64,000 nt of DNA from positions 1-64,000 of the forward strand of contig CAMKQH010000009.1 of NCBI GenBank assembly GCA_946414885.1. Direction: 5' to 3'. Each line of letters starts with the position of its first letter. The first letter of the stretch is position 1. Under the pieces are notes generated by a model. That model searched no databases. It saw nothing but the letters and a program-made list of their open reading frames with translations, and had not been told where the DNA came from. Source of the DNA: an uncultured Lachnospiraceae bacterium. Lineage in GTDB: Bacteria > Bacillota > Clostridia > Lachnospirales > Lachnospiraceae. Below, piece by piece: positions 52,689 to 60,974 of this stretch. Both the position numbers and the translations under genes were made by a program.

Positions 52689-53936
52689 ATGGACAGGTTT
52701 TCAAAATATGCTGAGATCTCCGGTGAAGAAATTGAAGCGGGATTGGAATTTGCAACGAAACAGATTCTGCATGTTTTACCTGATTTTACGTACAAATTTC
52801 AGCCGGCTTACAGCATAAATAATTTTTATGAGCCGGCTGACAATACGGACTGGACCAATGGATTCTGGACCGGTGAAATTTGGCTTGCTTATGAATGCTT
52901 AAAGCGAAAGGCAGCGAAACAAAAGGAAGAGGGAAAGGAACCGGAGCCTGCCGTTTTAGAGGCACTTGCCCTTTTGAAAAAGACCGGGGAAATCCAGGTT
53001 GAGAGCTTTTTAAACAGGATAGAAAAGAAAATCTCCGTCGATCATCATGACATGGGATTTTTATATTCGCCTTCCTGTGTGGCTGCTTATAAGTTGACGG
53101 GCAATAAGGATGGAAGAAAGGCTGCGATTCTGGCAGCTGACCAATTGATCACCAGGTTTCATCCGGTGGGACAGTTCATTCAGGCATGGGGACCCATGGA
53201 TCAGCCGGAGAATTATCGTTTGATTATTGATTGCCTTTTGAATTTGCCTCTTTTGTTCTGGGCGTCAGCAGAGACTTTAGATCGAAAATACATGGACGTG
53301 GCGCAACAGCATATTCATACGGCGGTAAAGAACGTCATTCGGGATGATTATTCTACGTGGCATACTTTTTTCTTTGACGTGAAAACAGGTGAGCCGGATC
53401 ATGGGAGTACCTGTCAGGGATATCGGGACGGATCAGCCTGGTCTAGGGGACAAGCCTGGGGAATATATGGTCTGGCGCTTGCCTACCGATATACAAAGGA
53501 AGCGGAATATGTTGATTTATTCAAAAAGGTTACCGCTTATTTTATGGAGCATCTTCCTGAGGATCTGATCCCTTATTGGGACTTGGAATTCGCTGGATGG
53601 ACAGAGGAAGAATTAGAAAAGAATCCGCAGCCAAGGGATACTTCTTCAGCTTCCATCGCGGCATGCGGCATGTTGGAGATGGCCAAGTATTTGCCGAAGG
53701 AAAACGCGGCATATTACCAATCTTTGGCGAAGAAATTATTAAAGGCAATTTGGGAATATGCGGCAGTTAAAGACGTAAACGTATCTAATGGGTTAGTACT
53801 TCACAGTACCTATTCTAATCACTCCCCATATAATACCTGCAACCATTATGGCGTGGATGAATGCAATTCCTGGGGAGATTATTTTTATATGGAAGCTTTA
53901 ACCAGATTAAGTGGAGATTGGGAGCAATATTGGTGA
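52689..53936 (+). CDS. Unsaturated glucuronyl hydrolase, GH88
   Basis: 415 residues; hydrates and releases the delta-4,5-unsaturated uronate from the non-reducing end of lyase products. Alpha/alpha barrel signatures DNTDWTNGFWTGEIW, DHHDMGFLYSPSC and YRDGSAWSRGQAWGIYGLALAY. Asp121 and Asp181 (IIDCLLNLP) lie 60 residues apart, matching the two essential Asp residues (88 and 149) of the Bacillus enzyme. No signal peptide, so it works in the cytosol with the lyase. Its stop overlaps the next start as TGATG. Confidence 0.93.
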   Translation: MDRFSKYAEISGEEIEAGLEFATKQILHVLPDFTYKFQPAYSINNFYEPADNTDWTNGFWTGEIWLAYECLKRKAAKQKEEGKEPEPAVLEALALLKKTGEIQVESFLNRIEKKISVDHHDMGFLYSPSCVAAYKLTGNKDGRKAAILAADQLITRFHPVGQFIQAWGPMDQPENYRLIIDCLLNLPLLFWASAETLDRKYMDVAQQHIHTAVKNVIRDDYSTWHTFFFDVKTGEPDHGSTCQGYRDGSAWSRGQAWGIYGLALAYRYTKEAEYVDLFKKVTAYFMEHLPEDLIPYWDLEFAGWTEEELEKNPQPRDTSSASIAACGMLEMAKYLPKENAAYYQSLAKKLLKAIWEYAAVKDVNVSNGLVLHSTYSNHSPYNTCNHYGVDECNSWGDYFYMEALTRLSGDWEQYW

Positions 53937-55714
53937 TGGACATGAAAGAAAACTATCCGGCAATACAGGTGGATTCCCTGCATTCGAAAAAAGATTTTCA
54001 GAAGGTAATGCTGGAAATCTTAAATCCGCTGAAAGAGCATTACAGTAGCGGATGTGCCTGGTTAAGTCTGGGAGAGACTTTTGCGCATTATGACGTGAAG
54101 GCTGCTTACATGGAAGCAGTGTCAAGGCCGCTTTGGGCATTAGTTCCCTTTTGGCTTGGCAAAGGAGAGGAAAGCCGGGAGACAAGGAGTTTCAAGGAAA
54201 TCTATCGGAAAGCCCTTGTGAGCGGAACGAATCCGGCTTCAGAAGAATATTGGGGGGAGTGCGGAAGCTTTGATCAACGATTCGTGGAGATGGCTGCCAT
54301 TAGTTATGGCTTGACGTATGCTCCGGAGGTTATATGGAATCCTTTGACGGAGGAGGAGAAGAATCATCTCGCAACCTATTTAAGACAAATCAATAAACAT
54401 CCATTACCGGTGTGTAACTGGATTCTTTTTGCGGTTATGGTCAACATAGGCTTAAAGTCTGTGGGGCAGGCATATGACGCGCAGATGATCGACAGATATT
54501 TGGACGGATTGGAAAGCTTTTATCTTGGGGAAGGTTGGTACCGTGACGGAGATTCCGGTCAAAAGGATTATTACGTATCTTTTGCCATCCATTTTTATTC
54601 TTTGATTTATGCCGACAAGATGAAAGACGAGGACGAGGCCCGCTGCAGGATTTATAGAGAAAGGGCAATGACTTTTGCAAAACAGTTCATTTACTGGTTT
54701 GATGAAGATGGAGACGCGGTTCCTTTTGGAAGATCCTTAACTTACCGATTTGCTCAATCCAGTTTCTTCTCTATTTGCCTTTTAACGGGATTGGAACCCT
54801 TCTCGCTTCCGGTCATGAAGGGATTAATCGTGAGAAATCTGAAGGCCTGGCTTGAAAGGCCGATTTTTGACAGAGACGGCATTCTTACGATTGGATACGG
54901 TTATCCCAATCTGACCATGGGAGAACGTTATAATGCACCTGGGTCTCCTTATTGGGGAATGAAAGTATTTGCAATGCTTGGATTGCCTGATGAGCATCCT
55001 TTTTGGAAGGTTGAGGCAGCAAGGTATCCTGATGAAATTAAGAATCATCCCCTGTGTCAGATGAAATATGCGGATATGCTGGCATATCAATATGGCAAAC
55101 ATGCCACTGTTTTTGTCCCTGGAGTATATAGCAAATTTGGTCATGGCAATATTGTGGAAAAGTACGGTAAGTTTGCATATGATACCAAGTTTTCCGTCAG
55201 CGTGGCACATTCCCAGTATGAGCTGGAGGAGTGTGTACCGGATAATATGTTAGCCTTTGTGATACGGGATTACGTATATGTTCGCAGACAATGCATTTCG
55301 TCGAAAATCATGGCAGACAGCGTGGTGTCAGTCTGGAGTCCTTATCCGGGAATTACGGTGGAGACAACGGTTACGCCAGATGAAAAAGGGCACGTGAGAA
55401 CCCACCGCATTACCAGCGAAGTGGAATGCAGCGCTTATGATTTTGGATTTGCGGTTCGCCGGGATGATGCGGAAATGGTAGATTTTTCGGAAGAGAAAAA
55501 TAAAGAATATGCTCTGGCTAAGAATAAGTATTGTTTCTGCAGGGTAGAAGGAATGGTATTAAAAGGAGAGACGATCATGGAAGAGGGAATGGTCCTTCGC
55601 GCCAATCCCAATACCAATCTTCTTTATCCAAGGACGTCCGTACCGGGAGTGAAATACTTGATTAAACCGGGCAACAGTGTTATACAGTCAATAGTGACGG
55701 GAGTTTGGAACTAG
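53936..55714 (+). CDS. DUF2264-family protein, probable glycoside hydrolase
   Basis: About 592 residues; start ATG at 53936 overlaps the GH88 stop (TGATG), so translation is coupled; the ATG at 53942 is an alternative. No signal peptide. DUF2264 pattern: LEILNPLKEHYSSGCAWLSLGET, SRPLWALVPFWLGKG, PLTEEEKNHLATYLRQIN, CNWILFAVMVNIGLK, YLGEGWYRDGDSGQKDYYVSFAIHFYSLIYA, FGRSLTYRFAQSSFF. This is an alpha/alpha-toroid plus beta-sandwich layout. I recall DUF2264 members being placed in a glycoside hydrolase family acting on uronate-containing glycans (GH154), but I cannot verify that here. Context strongly supports a role on the same polysaccharide. Confidence 0.8.
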   Translation: MDMKENYPAIQVDSLHSKKDFQKVMLEILNPLKEHYSSGCAWLSLGETFAHYDVKAAYMEAVSRPLWALVPFWLGKGEESRETRSFKEIYRKALVSGTNPASEEYWGECGSFDQRFVEMAAISYGLTYAPEVIWNPLTEEEKNHLATYLRQINKHPLPVCNWILFAVMVNIGLKSVGQAYDAQMIDRYLDGLESFYLGEGWYRDGDSGQKDYYVSFAIHFYSLIYADKMKDEDEARCRIYRERAMTFAKQFIYWFDEDGDAVPFGRSLTYRFAQSSFFSICLLTGLEPFSLPVMKGLIVRNLKAWLERPIFDRDGILTIGYGYPNLTMGERYNAPGSPYWGMKVFAMLGLPDEHPFWKVEAARYPDEIKNHPLCQMKYADMLAYQYGKHATVFVPGVYSKFGHGNIVEKYGKFAYDTKFSVSVAHSQYELEECVPDNMLAFVIRDYVYVRRQCISSKIMADSVVSVWSPYPGITVETTVTPDEKGHVRTHRITSEVECSAYDFGFAVRRDDAEMVDFSEEKNKEYALAKNKYCFCRVEGMVLKGETIMEEGMVLRANPNTNLLYPRTSVPGVKYLIKPGNSVIQSIVTGVWN

Positions 55715-55783
55715 AGGTCATAAACAGAAATTTTGTTGGTTCCGGAATGGAATAAGTTCAGCCGGGGATAGGAGAGGGATAAT

Positions 55784-56584
55784 ATGTCGGAATTTTTGAA
55801 TTTTTCACTGAAGGGGAAGGTTACACTGATAACGGGTGCTTCTTATGGAATTGGTTTCGCCATCGCATCGGCTTATGCTGAGCAGGGAGCTACAATTTGT
55901 TTTAATGATATCAATCAGGAATTGGTAGACAAGGGCTTGAAGGCTTATGAAGAAAAAGGGATCAAAGCCCATGGTTACGTGTGCGACGTAACGGATGAAG
56001 CTGCAGTAAATGCCATGGTTGAGAAGATTTCTGCTGAAATTGGAACCATCGACGTCCTGGTAAATAATGCCGGAATCATTAAGAGGATTCCCATGACGGA
56101 AATGACGGCGGAACAGTTCAGGCAGGTAATTGACGTTGATTTGAATGGCCCGTTTATTGTATCAAAGGCAGTCATACCGGGAATGATCGAAAAAGGCCAT
56201 GGAAAGATTATTAATATCTGTTCCATGATGTCTGAACTTGGCAGAGAAACTGTATCTGCTTATGCTTCTGCAAAAGGTGGCTTAAAGATGCTGACCAGAA
56301 ATATCTGTTCAGAATATGGTCAGTACAATATTCAGTGTAACGGCTTAGGACCAGGGTATATTGAGACGCCGCAGACGGCACCGTTACGTGAGAGGCAGGC
56401 AGATGGAAGCAGACATCCTTTTGATCAGTTTATTTGTGCAAAAACCCCGGCCAATCGTTGGCTGAAACCGGAAGAATTGACCGGCCCGGCAGTATTCCTT
56501 GCATCAGATGCATCCAACGCGGTAAATGGTCATATTCTGTACGTGGATGGCGGTATTTTGGCATACATTGGTAAACAGCCGTAA
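55784..56584 (+). CDS. Gluconate 5-dehydrogenase-like SDR
   Basis: 266 residues. TGASYGIG cofactor motif (18-25), NNAG (about 93-96), catalytic Ser in ICSMMSELG and Tyr-x3-Lys in YASAK, C-terminal HILYVDGGILAYIGKQP. The long RERQADGSRHPFDQFICAKTPANRW segment is typical of gluconate-5-/5-keto-gluconate dehydrogenases and KduD relatives. In this locus it probably reduces the 5-keto or 4-deoxy-uronate product freed by GH88. No KduI isomerase gene is present. Confidence 0.88.
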   Translation: MSEFLNFSLKGKVTLITGASYGIGFAIASAYAEQGATICFNDINQELVDKGLKAYEEKGIKAHGYVCDVTDEAAVNAMVEKISAEIGTIDVLVNNAGIIKRIPMTEMTAEQFRQVIDVDLNGPFIVSKAVIPGMIEKGHGKIINICSMMSELGRETVSAYASAKGGLKMLTRNICSEYGQYNIQCNGLGPGYIETPQTAPLRERQADGSRHPFDQFICAKTPANRWLKPEELTGPAVFLASDASNAVNGHILYVDGGILAYIGKQP

Positions 56585-56738
56585 GGCGGCAAGCATGCCT
56601 TAGACAGGCCTTGTCGGAACGCCATACTGCTTTATGAGCTCAGTCGTTTTGGTTATCATGACGTGGCACGCTTTGCCGGACTTGCGGCCATCTGGCGAAG
56701 CTGGGTAAGATATGTTTATAAGGATAGAAAAGCGTACT

Positions 56739-56918
56739 AGAATTTTCCGAAGAATGCCTCGCCGGAAGGGACGGAGCCCTTACAGGAGGTAAAACAAGCA
56801 AGAATTTTCCGAGGAATGCCTCGCCAGAAGGGGCGGAGCCTTCACGCGAGGCAAAGTAAGCAAGAATCTTCCGAAAAATGCCTCGCCAGAGACGACGGAG
56901 CTTCCACGCGAGGTAAAA
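56739..56918. repeat. Three-unit tandem hairpin array, 62-bp period
   Basis: AGAATTTTCCGA-type starts lie at 56739, 56801 and 56863, an exact 62-base period. Each unit has GCCTCGCC near its start and an inverse (best in unit 2: GCGAGGC; units 1 and 3 degenerate) after about 20 bases. The array leads without a gap into the GCAAC/GTTGC array that follows. Confidence 0.85.
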
Positions 56919-57095
56919 AGCAACAGAAGTAGGATAAATACCGCCACATGTTGCCTTTCAAGAAGCATGAAGGTTGAAAAGGCAACAAGGCAAGAGTGAC
57001 GGAAGATATGTGTTGCTTTCTCCAGCCTGGCAAGATGAAAAAGGCAACAAACATGAAATAAACAGGGGAAAACGGTTGCTTTTGAAGGAAGCAAC
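56915..57095. repeat. GCAAC/GTTGC tandem array, copy B, 62-bp period
   Basis: GCAAC occurs at 56920, 56982 and 57044 (period 62) and again at 57091. GTTGC lies between each pair, so each unit can fold; the best stem is GTTGCCTTTCAA with TTGAAAAGGCAAC (56950-56986). It is homologous to copy A at 25365-25455 and keeps the phase of the preceding array. Confidence 0.85.
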
Positions 57096-57267
57096 TAGCG
57101 CCACCAATGTGATCATGCAGGGCATGGACGTTAAGAGCGTGGCTAATCGACTGGGACACAAGAACTGCGACATCACGCTTAAGATCTACACCGCGGTAAC
57201 GAACGAGATGAAAGTCAAGAATGCCGAGAAGATGGACGAATTCTTTGCCAAGATGGCCAGCGGCTGA
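57096..57267 (+). pseudogene. C-terminal remnant of a tyrosine recombinase (integrase)
   Basis: The legible part reads ATNVIMQGMDVKSVANRLGHKN, then DITLKIYTAVTNEMKVKNAEKMDEFF, the end of a phage-type integrase: the conserved LGH box and the catalytic Tyr region IYTAV. The Arg-His-x-x-Arg part and the rest of the catalytic and DNA-binding domains are missing; upstream lies the repeat array. A longer in-frame start at 56974 only reads through repeats. Confidence 0.85.
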
Positions 57268-57421
57268 CGTGACGGGGAGAAGGTTATCAATGCCTTCTTC
57301 CCGCTTTTTTGCTTTTTTTTAAGGCTAAGATGTGTTATGCTTATTAACGTGACTTGATGATTTGCGAATCTCGCGATTTTTAGAACGATTATATTTCAGT
57401 TTAATGGAGGTCAGAAATTAA

Positions 57422-57931
57422 ATGAATAATACATATATAATTAGAGAGGCTGTTCCGGATGATGCAGAGAATATGATTTCATATCTGAATCAAGTGGGTG
57501 GAGAATCTGATTACTTATTACATGGAGAAAACGAATTTAACGTTCCGATTGAAGGCGTAAAACGAAAACTGGCTATGAGTAAGGACTCTCAGAACAGTAT
57601 TGTTTTGATAGCTCTTGAAAACGAAAAGATTATTGCAAGAGCAGAAATAGATGGATATTATCCGGCAAGAATCCGTCATAGGGCTAAATTCTCAATCTCA
57701 GTAAGAAAGGAGTACTGGAATCAGGGAATAGGAACAGATATGTTAAATAGAATCTTCGAGCAGGCAAAAAAGATGAATATCCGGATTATAGAACTGGAAG
57801 TAATTACTGATAATGCAAGGGGGATTAATCTGTACCATAAAATGGGATTTACAGACATAGGAATATATAAAGATTATTTCTTTGTAAACGGGATGTTTAA
57901 AGATGCAGTAGTAATGCAGAAAACATTATAG
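57422..57931 (+). CDS. GNAT-family N-acetyltransferase
   Basis: 169 residues; IREAVPDDAENMISYLNQVGGE at the start, acetyl-CoA loop SVRKEYWNQGIGTDMLN, IIELEVITDNARGINLYHKMGFTDIGIYKDYFFVNGMFKDAVVM at the end. TGGAGG precedes the ATG. Markedly AT-richer than most neighbours, consistent with arrival by transfer in a region full of gene remnants. Substrate unknown (ribosomal-protein or small-molecule acetylation possible). Confidence 0.88.
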   Translation: MNNTYIIREAVPDDAENMISYLNQVGGESDYLLHGENEFNVPIEGVKRKLAMSKDSQNSIVLIALENEKIIARAEIDGYYPARIRHRAKFSISVRKEYWNQGIGTDMLNRIFEQAKKMNIRIIELEVITDNARGINLYHKMGFTDIGIYKDYFFVNGMFKDAVVMQKTL

Positions 57932-58064
57932 GATGTTCAAGTTTGTCGGGATGAAGTGGTAGTAAGATGATTATTTAGACTTCTCGTTCGTCTTTTATTC
58001 GGCGCCAGGTTTCATATACAAATCAAAAGCATGAGAGAAATTCCTGTCTTTGAAAATTCATGTA

Positions 58065-58332
58065 AATAGTACCCAAACTCAAGAAAATCAGTTACAATCC
58101 TGATATTGCAAATGTATTCTATCGAGCCGGTTATATTGAACACTGGGGAAGGGGGATACAGAAGATTTGTGATGCCTGCAAAGAGCTGGGAGCGGAGCCA
58201 CCAGTATATGAATTGCTCGGAAATGGACTTCGGGTGCATTTTAAGGCATTGGAGAGTGCGCTTATAGATGAATCCAAAACGCCAAACCGCCAAAATGATG
58301 TTTTGGATGGCGTTTTGTTCGTCTTTGGCTGA
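58065..58332 (+). pseudogene. C-terminal remnant of an AlbA_2/RecG-like ATP-binding regulator
   Basis: With no start codon, a frame reads KKISYNPDIANVFYRAGYIE then HWGRGIQKICDACKELG and PPVYELLGNGLRVHFKAL, the HATPase-like end of the AlbA_2 (putative DNA-binding, RecG-like) family. It is cut at the left by a stop and at the right by TGA at 58330. About three quarters of the gene is missing. The 130 bases before it hold nothing recognisable. Confidence 0.82.
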
Positions 58333-58498
58333 AATCATGATTTTAATCATTGCACTTGGCGACGATAGCCTTCCCAAGTGACCAAAACACAGACTTAATC
58401 ACATTATCACCCCTCCATCGTATAATCAAAGAAGAGAGCACCATCAAAGAGACATATGGATTTTGCTGCGAATAACTAACAATAAGGAGGGGGTGCCA

Positions 58499-58603
58499 AT
58501 GACGGGTTCACTATTCTATTGCGGATTACCGTTGCTTAGCATGTCAGAGATCATGCCAAAGCTTGTGTTTTTGGGGCTAAGCATTATAGGGGGAAAAACA
58601 TGA
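58499..58603 (+). CDS. Small ORF, 34 aa, coupled to a lipoprotein gene
   Basis: ATG 7 bases after AAGGAGGGGG; it encodes MTGSLFYCGLPLLSMSEIMP and a hydrophobic tail, ending at a TGA that overlaps the next start (ATGA). The strong ribosome site and exact overlap argue for translation, perhaps as a leader that couples ribosomes into the lipoprotein gene. No homology can be claimed. The gap from 58333 to here holds nothing else. Confidence 0.5.
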   Translation: MTGSLFYCGLPLLSMSEIMPKLVFLGLSIIGGKT

Positions 58604-59184
58604 AAAAGTATTTTGTTAAAGCATTGCAGTTGGCATTGCTGGCTTGCGTTATGGGAATCTTAGGAGGTTGTTCCCGATTTACGGAAGAAGTCACGGAGGG
58701 AGTATGGAAAGGCTGGCTGAGTCCTGAAGATAAAAAGGCATATGTTTATTCCTATACTTGGGATGGAACGGAGGAAGGTCTGCGCATTGAGGCTCCGTCT
58801 GAGATTTCGGGATGCAAGGTAGTACAATATGGAGGATATTATGGTCGGGGCGTTCCATATCATTTTTTCATTGATATCCCTGAAGGACGCATTATGAGCA
58901 GAGAGGATCTTCCAGAGAATGCAGAGGTGAAAGAATTAACGTTTACGCTCGTCATTGGAGAGAACATAAAATACCTCTTTCTTGAGAATAATTGGGAGTT
59001 GGTTTGTTATTCCGTTTGGAGCAAGGAAGATAATTGCATGTATTATTATGGCATCCACGTGACGCCGGAACTGGACCCGGCGAATACGAAATTTGCCATG
59101 TATGACGGGAAACTATGGGAAAAGGATTATGAGGAAAAAGAACTGGTACACAGCGTGGATGGACTTGAATATGGATTGAAATAG
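58600..59184 (+). CDS. Hypothetical lipoprotein, 194 aa
   Basis: Lipoprotein signal MKKYFVKALQLALLACVMGILGGC with cysteine 24. The mature part is rich in Trp, Tyr and acidic residues (VWKGWLSPEDKKAYVYSYTWDG, VVQYGGYYGRGVPYHF) and has no family I recognise. Its start overlaps the 34-codon ORF. Another lipoprotein gene follows after 43 bases. Confidence 0.8.
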   Translation: MKKYFVKALQLALLACVMGILGGCSRFTEEVTEGVWKGWLSPEDKKAYVYSYTWDGTEEGLRIEAPSEISGCKVVQYGGYYGRGVPYHFFIDIPEGRIMSREDLPENAEVKELTFTLVIGENIKYLFLENNWELVCYSVWSKEDNCMYYYGIHVTPELDPANTKFAMYDGKLWEKDYEEKELVHSVDGLEYGLK

Positions 59185-59227
59185 CTAAGTAAGCCAGGGA
59201 AAAGCCTCTATAAAGGAGTTACGTGAC

Positions 59228-60880
59228 ATGAAAAAGAAATGGTTTACTGCATTATTGCTTGGCCTCGCGTTGGCCGTGGCGGGATGTTCCGACCTGGGAA
59301 TCGCGCCAACTGGTACCGAACTGGCGGAAACAACCGCGTCGGCAGACGGTGCTTTAAGTGAAGAGGCAACGCCGGCCCCGACGGAGGCACCTAAGGCTAC
59401 GGCCACTCCGGCTCCGTCGGATGAACCTGCCGCAACGGAAAAACCGGTGCAGACGGAAGAACCGATGCAGACGGAAACGTCGGCCCCGACGGAGACTCCG
59501 GTCCAAATGCCAGAGGGAATCCCGGAGGGCTTCTCAGACCAGGAATTAGAAGCGCGGGCGAGAGCAGAAGCGCAGGAAATGCAGTATGCCTACGTGGCTG
59601 AGAGCGTGATCGAAGGACCGATGGGTGATTTCCATGACACATACGGTATTTTTGATTATAACCCGGCGATCCCATGCAATAAGATCGTCCTTTATTACGA
59701 GGCAGACGGATGCCTTGGGATGAAAAAGTACTTCCAGGATGAAAAGGAAGTATGCTCTGACGTCTACACTCATTTTGGTACGCTGTCGGCCAATGCCGGT
59801 GAAAGCGCGTCATGGTCGGGTAGTTCTCTTTCTTACGTGGAGACGGATGCCCAGGGAAGAAAGATTGCAGAGCTAAGCGGCGGATATAAGTATTTCTATG
59901 CGTATGACGGGGCGGGACGCCTGGCGGCAAGCCGGACGTATGAAGGCGATCAGATGATGGAAGACGCCGTATACGCCTATGATGCGAAGGGGAACCTGAC
60001 GAGCAGGGAGAGGACGGAAGCAAACGACGATGTAGTGCGTGAAACGGCATATGCATATGAGTTGGACGAAAATGGACGGATCGCCGGCGTGACGGTTTCC
60101 TTTGGCGCGGGCGGGATGATGAGCAATCATAAATATATTTATGAGTTCCATTACTTTAATAATGGACCAGTGCTGATGGTCACGTATGATCAGAAAGGGG
60201 ACATGATCCTCCTCGAGCATCCGGCGTACGTATTTATTCCAAGTGCGGAAATCAAAACGGCGTTAGAGACGGGAAGCGGTTTCTCTTATCCCGCATTAGA
60301 AGAATTCCTTCAGCCATTCATAAACAACGTTAAGGGAATGCCGTCACCACTTTATCCGCGGTTCGAAGCGAAGTTGAGTGATCACTATGTCTATCCGGAT
60401 GAAGCAGGAAGGCTTCTTGCAAAAATTTCCCAGAATTACAGTGGTGATTCCTTTACCACCATCATCAATCGATTGCTTGTCCAAGATGAATTCCAGATGG
60501 ATGCATCGGTGAAGACAAGTGAAGGGGCATTTTATTCGTATAATGGTGATAAACTGACCTCGTGGCATAGTTACGGCGGCAATAGCGGAAGTACGTCGTA
60601 CAGATCGCTGAAATATGACTTTGAGGGGCGTCCCGTCGAGATGGAGTTTGGTGCCGAAAATGAATTCCATTTCAAGATATCCTATGACAAGGCGGGATGC
60701 ATGTCAAAGATCTTATATGACTACTCATATTATGTTTATGAGTGTGAAGTAAAGGGAACCTTAACGTATTCCCATGACGCTGACGGAAATCTGAGTGCCA
60801 TCAACGCGGATTTCTCCGGGGAGCGCATGGAAAATCAGAAAGTCCATATGTCCTATTCTTTAAAGCTTCTTTCAGATTGA
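59228..60880 (+). CDS. Lipoprotein with Thr/Pro linker and YD-type repeats
   Basis: 550 residues. Signal MKKKWFTALLLGLALAVAGC (cysteine 20), then about 75 residues of TEAP/TEKP/TETP low-complexity linker spanning the wall. A domain of about 430 residues follows with degenerate YD/RHS-like beta repeats: YFYAYDGAGRLAASRTYEG, YAYDAKGNLTSRERTE, YAYELDENGRIAGVTVS, YDFEGRPVEMEF, YSHDADGNLSAINADF. Likely a surface-exposed structural or adhesive protein, not a toxin: no RHS core or effector domain. AAAGGAG precedes the ATG. Confidence 0.8.
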   Translation: MKKKWFTALLLGLALAVAGCSDLGIAPTGTELAETTASADGALSEEATPAPTEAPKATATPAPSDEPAATEKPVQTEEPMQTETSAPTETPVQMPEGIPEGFSDQELEARARAEAQEMQYAYVAESVIEGPMGDFHDTYGIFDYNPAIPCNKIVLYYEADGCLGMKKYFQDEKEVCSDVYTHFGTLSANAGESASWSGSSLSYVETDAQGRKIAELSGGYKYFYAYDGAGRLAASRTYEGDQMMEDAVYAYDAKGNLTSRERTEANDDVVRETAYAYELDENGRIAGVTVSFGAGGMMSNHKYIYEFHYFNNGPVLMVTYDQKGDMILLEHPAYVFIPSAEIKTALETGSGFSYPALEEFLQPFINNVKGMPSPLYPRFEAKLSDHYVYPDEAGRLLAKISQNYSGDSFTTIINRLLVQDEFQMDASVKTSEGAFYSYNGDKLTSWHSYGGNSGSTSYRSLKYDFEGRPVEMEFGAENEFHFKISYDKAGCMSKILYDYSYYVYECEVKGTLTYSHDADGNLSAINADFSGERMENQKVHMSYSLKLLSD

Positions 60881-60974
60881 AAAAAACGTGTTATAATTAT
60901 TTATGCAGTTTTGTTCGAAAAACTTACGCATCCGGAGTGATGCGAATACAAACTCATGGTACAAGGGATAAGAT

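Noticed and set aside
56585..56740. An open stretch of 51 codons in frame right after the SDR stop
   Set aside because: No start codon and no recognisable family; a stretch of this length is not rare by chance, so I keep it as a possible remnant only.
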